From an uncultured Saprospiraceae bacterium (lineage in GTDB: Bacteria; Bacteroidota; Bacteroidia; Chitinophagales; Saprospiraceae): 9,001 nt of DNA. Positions 7,472 to 9,001 of the stretch are shown here, piece after piece (position 1 is the stretch's first letter; every line of letters begins with the position of its first letter). Below the pieces are notes generated by a model. The model was not told where the DNA came from, did not search any database, and saw nothing but the letters and a program-made list of their open reading frames with translations. A program made the position numbers and the translations under genes. The stretch covers positions 1-9,001 of the forward strand of contig CALDEN010000258.1 in assembly GCA_937942405.1 (NCBI GenBank), read 5' to 3'.

Positions 7472-8473
7472 TTAGTAAATCGGGCAAGGTTTAAATGGAG
7501 CTTGTGGTAGGTTATAGATCATGTATCTAAAGTGAAGCTCTGGCCCTCCTTGATTTCCGGTAGCATGACTAAAGTCTGAAATATTAATGTCGTAATTAAA
7601 AGAGACATATATCTTTTCATATTGGATGGCGATCATTGGATAAAAAGCATCATCGAATCGATATCCGAGTCCTAGATACAGTGCTTTATTCCGTTCCTTA
7701 TTTTTGTTCAAATAGATTTTGCCTTGAGCATTTAAAACTATTTCCTGATAAGTAACCTGATTTGAATACAATGCATTAAGCAATAGATCCACTTTGCTGG
7801 CAAGCTCAAAAGAGCTCATTCCATAGACCGATACTTTTCGGTTAAGATTAGAAGTGAAGTTTCCCTTATTAAAAGATTGCTCCGGAGTGGCCACATGGAA
7901 AATTCCAACTCCTAAATCTAGATAATCTCTATAGCTCGTCTGTCTATGATAATTAAGTCCGATAGACAAGTCTACAAAGCTGATGGCTTCGTCTTGAGAT
8001 ATCTCTGCGGGAATATTTATATCCCTAAATTCTCCATTCCACTGATTACCTGTAGATACTTTGTCAAAATCATACCTCCTACTATTAAAAGCAATCTGGA
8101 CACCTGGTGTCAGCGTAGACTTTTTGTTTAGGCGTAGTGAGTATGAGGCATTTAAACCTACATTAATCAGATTTAAATCTACAGATCCCGCTTTGTCATA
8201 ATTGAGAAGTACTCCTGCAGAGAAAAATCCTGTAGTATCTGCATATGAGCTAAAGTTGCGGTCATATGCCATGCTGAAAGTCGAGTAATCCACTGGAACA
8301 CTCGCCCACTGACCTTTATAGTCGGCAGTCACTCTCTGCTCTCCGGCAAACACACCTGTCAATGCAGGGCTTAAGTTAAGTGGCGAATTAAAAAACTGAG
8401 AATAGTGTATGTCCTGAGCTATGGTAAATAAATACATAACGCAAAACAGACTACTTACGTAAAGTCGTTTCAC
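7472..8473 (-). CDS. PorP/SprF family type IX secretion outer-membrane protein
   Basis: This 333-residue protein is an outer-membrane beta-barrel of the PorP/SprF family, whose members assist T9SS export and surface attachment, notably of type B cargo such as SprB in Flavobacterium. The start is GTG at 8473. It yields a signal peptide with Lys2-Arg3, a hydrophobic stretch and cleavage after IA before Q20; the first ATG, Met13, would destroy it. The mature start is the family hallmark DIHYSQFF, NSPLNLSPALTG (21-40), followed by VTADYKGQW (48-56). Many alternating strands follow, including GVGIFHVATPEQSF (188-201). The C-terminal signature is also present: YPMIAIQYEKIYVSFNYD (278-295), then ISDFSHATGNQGGPEL (298-313). 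The tail FKPCPIY is also usual in the family. It is the first gene of the operon, and its linkage to a type B cargo gene suggests it serves that protein. Family confidence is high; SprF versus PorP orthology is left open, so no symbol is given. Confidence 0.93.
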   Translation of the reverse strand: MKRLYVSSLFCVMYLFTIAQDIHYSQFFNSPLNLSPALTGVFAGEQRVTADYKGQWASVPVDYSTFSMAYDRNFSSYADTTGFFSAGVLLNYDKAGSVDLNLINVGLNASYSLRLNKKSTLTPGVQIAFNSRRYDFDKVSTGNQWNGEFRDINIPAEISQDEAISFVDLSIGLNYHRQTSYRDYLDLGVGIFHVATPEQSFNKGNFTSNLNRKVSVYGMSSFELASKVDLLLNALYSNQVTYQEIVLNAQGKIYLNKNKERNKALYLGLGYRFDDAFYPMIAIQYEKIYVSFNYDINISDFSHATGNQGGPELHFRYMIYNLPQAPFKPCPIY

Positions 8474-8519
8474 AGGTTGGGTTTTAATTAAAAAAATAAA
8501 GGGGATACCTATTGCATTA

Positions 8520-8548
8520 CAAGGTATTAGGATCAGCTCTATATCAAA
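8520..8548 (-). promoter_or_regulatory. Candidate promoter of the PorP/SprF operon
   Basis: On the minus strand TTTG (8548-8545) is followed after 18 nt by TACCTTG (8526-8520). This resembles the Bacteroidota promoter (TTTG, about 19 nt, TAnnTTTG), with one T missing in the -7 element. Transcription would start near 8513, leaving a leader of about 40 nt before the GTG. No better match was found in the spacer. The position and spacing are right but the -7 match is imperfect, so this is tentative. Confidence 0.35.
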
Positions 8549-8730
8549 CGCGTCGTTTTGTCAAATAGCTGCCAAAACCTATACTTCTAAAAATAAGACG
8601 TTTTTTGGGAATGACGTCATCTATTTAATTTATTTTTTTTTGCTGCAGCAACTATTTGCCAAATTATTAGAGCATAACGTTAAAATGGATGGCCTTAGAA
8701 TAAAATTTTCAGATAGCAGGGATATAGGTA

Positions 8731-8760
8731 TTGTTTTTAACGAAGAAAATATATATTTGC
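8731..8760 (+). promoter_or_regulatory. Promoter of the tRNA-Gly / tRNA-Leu unit
   Basis: TTG at 8731-8733 is separated by 18 nt from TATATTTGC at 8752-8760, a perfect match to the Bacteroidota -7 element TAnnTTTG plus its trailing pyrimidine. Transcription would begin around 8766, about 17 nt before the mature 5' end of tRNA-Gly. The sequence match and position make this the best-supported promoter in the window. Confidence 0.8.
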
Positions 8761-8782
8761 ATCGCTTTAGAAATAAGCACAA

Positions 8783-8855
<73 letters not shown>

Positions 8856-8900
8856 CTTTTACCAATTCCTTTTTCACTCCTTTTTTTTGTGAAAATATAT

Positions 8901-8984
8901 GCCCGGGTGGTGGAACTGGTAGACACGCAGGACTTAAAATCCTGTGGCTTCACGGCCGTGCCGGTTCGATCCCGGCTCCGGGTA
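8901..8984 (+). tRNA. tRNA-Leu (anticodon TAA)
   Basis: This 84-nt class II tRNA has a long variable arm. The acceptor GCCCGGG (8901-8907) pairs with TCCGGGT (8977-8983) with G-U pairs at both ends, and the discriminator is A8984, as expected for leucine. The anticodon stem CAGGA/TCCTG encloses CTTAAAA, so the anticodon is TAA (8935-8937). The variable arm is a GGC/GCC hairpin near 8946-8957, and the T-arm is GCCGG-TTCGATC-CCGGC. No separate promoter is seen in the 45-nt gap after tRNA-Gly, so it is probably co-transcribed. CCA is not encoded. The bases after it (CATAAAAAAGCCAAGCA) could begin a terminator cut by the window edge. Confidence 0.98.
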
Positions 8985-9001
8985 CATAAAAAAGCCAAGC
9001 A

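Larger units (their letters stand above)
8474..8782. other. Divergent intergenic region between the T9SS operon and the tRNA genes
   Basis: This 309-bp AT-rich spacer separates the minus-strand PorP/SprF gene from the plus-strand tRNA-Gly. It should hold both outward promoters, listed separately. It also contains a T-run (8632-8641) next to a 12-bp palindrome, TTGCTGCAGCAA (8640-8651), and a 10-bp palindrome, ATGACGTCAT (8611-8620), with no assignable role. No credible protein gene was found on either strand. Confidence 0.8.

Noticed and set aside
7455..7487. An 11-residue N-terminal extension of the OmpA-like protein from a TTG start overlapping the PorP/SprF gene
   Set aside because: The ATG at 7454 begins a normal signal peptide right away, and the extension would bury it behind an unrelated sequence.
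7946..8131. A 61-codon plus-strand frame inside the PorP/SprF gene
   Set aside because: It is antisense to a well-supported barrel-protein gene and has no recognisable motif.
8611..8620. 10-bp palindrome ATGACGTCAT
   Set aside because: It is a single short copy, distant from the candidate promoter cores, and could arise by chance.
8640..8651. Perfect 12-bp palindrome TTGCTGCAGCAA beside a T-run
   Set aside because: It has no loop, and the T-run is on the wrong side for plus-strand termination. No second copy was found that would suggest an operator.
8871..8895. TTTTCAC / GTGAAAA hairpin in the gap between the two tRNA genes
   Set aside because: It has a 7-bp weak stem and an 11-nt T-rich loop, with no U-tail after it. 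It may affect processing but does not support a terminator.

Overview
The window looks like chromosomal DNA from a member of the Bacteroidota. The evidence is a three-gene type IX secretion (T9SS) surface locus, a Bacteroidota-type promoter (TTG, 18 nt, then TATATTTGC) ahead of the tRNA genes, a perfect TAnnTTTG element at mnmA, and little use of Shine-Dalgarno sites. The OmpA/propeller protein and the Cys-rich start of the surface protein resemble those of Saprospiria-like lineages, but the sequence alone does not fix the class. DNA is AT-rich. I see no insertion sequence, CRISPR array, phage gene or integrase.

Layout: every protein gene is on the minus strand, and the two tRNA genes at the right edge are on the plus strand. 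From right to left along the minus strand: (1) 8473-7472, a PorP/SprF-family outer-membrane protein; (2) 7454-5052, a periplasmic TPR / beta-propeller / carboxypeptidase-regulatory-like / OmpA-like protein with PorE-type architecture; (3) 5021-1626, a 1131-residue secreted protein with a Cys-rich N-terminal domain, Ig/PKD-like repeats and a type B T9SS sorting domain. Spacers of 17 and 30 nt make these one operon, closed by a strong hairpin terminator at 1571-1598. Then come mnmA (1524-436, GTG start), with a promoter element directly after that terminator, and a partial lipoprotein gene (381 to the left edge). A 309-bp spacer divides the operon from the plus-strand tRNA-Gly(GCC) and tRNA-Leu(TAA) genes, which share one promoter.

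How the genes work together (inference): the three-gene operon reads as a dedicated export-and-display unit. The large protein would be the T9SS type B cargo. The PorP/SprF protein would be its outer-membrane partner, and the OmpA-like protein would link that partner to the periplasm or cell wall. The general T9SS machinery (GldKLMN, SprA, SprE/PorW and others) is not in the window and must be encoded elsewhere. mnmA and the tRNAs are housekeeping neighbours. The least familiar points are the loss of the usual Asp in the OmpA-like peptidoglycan-binding motif, the absence of a lipobox on the PorE-like protein, and the unknown ligand of the cargo protein.
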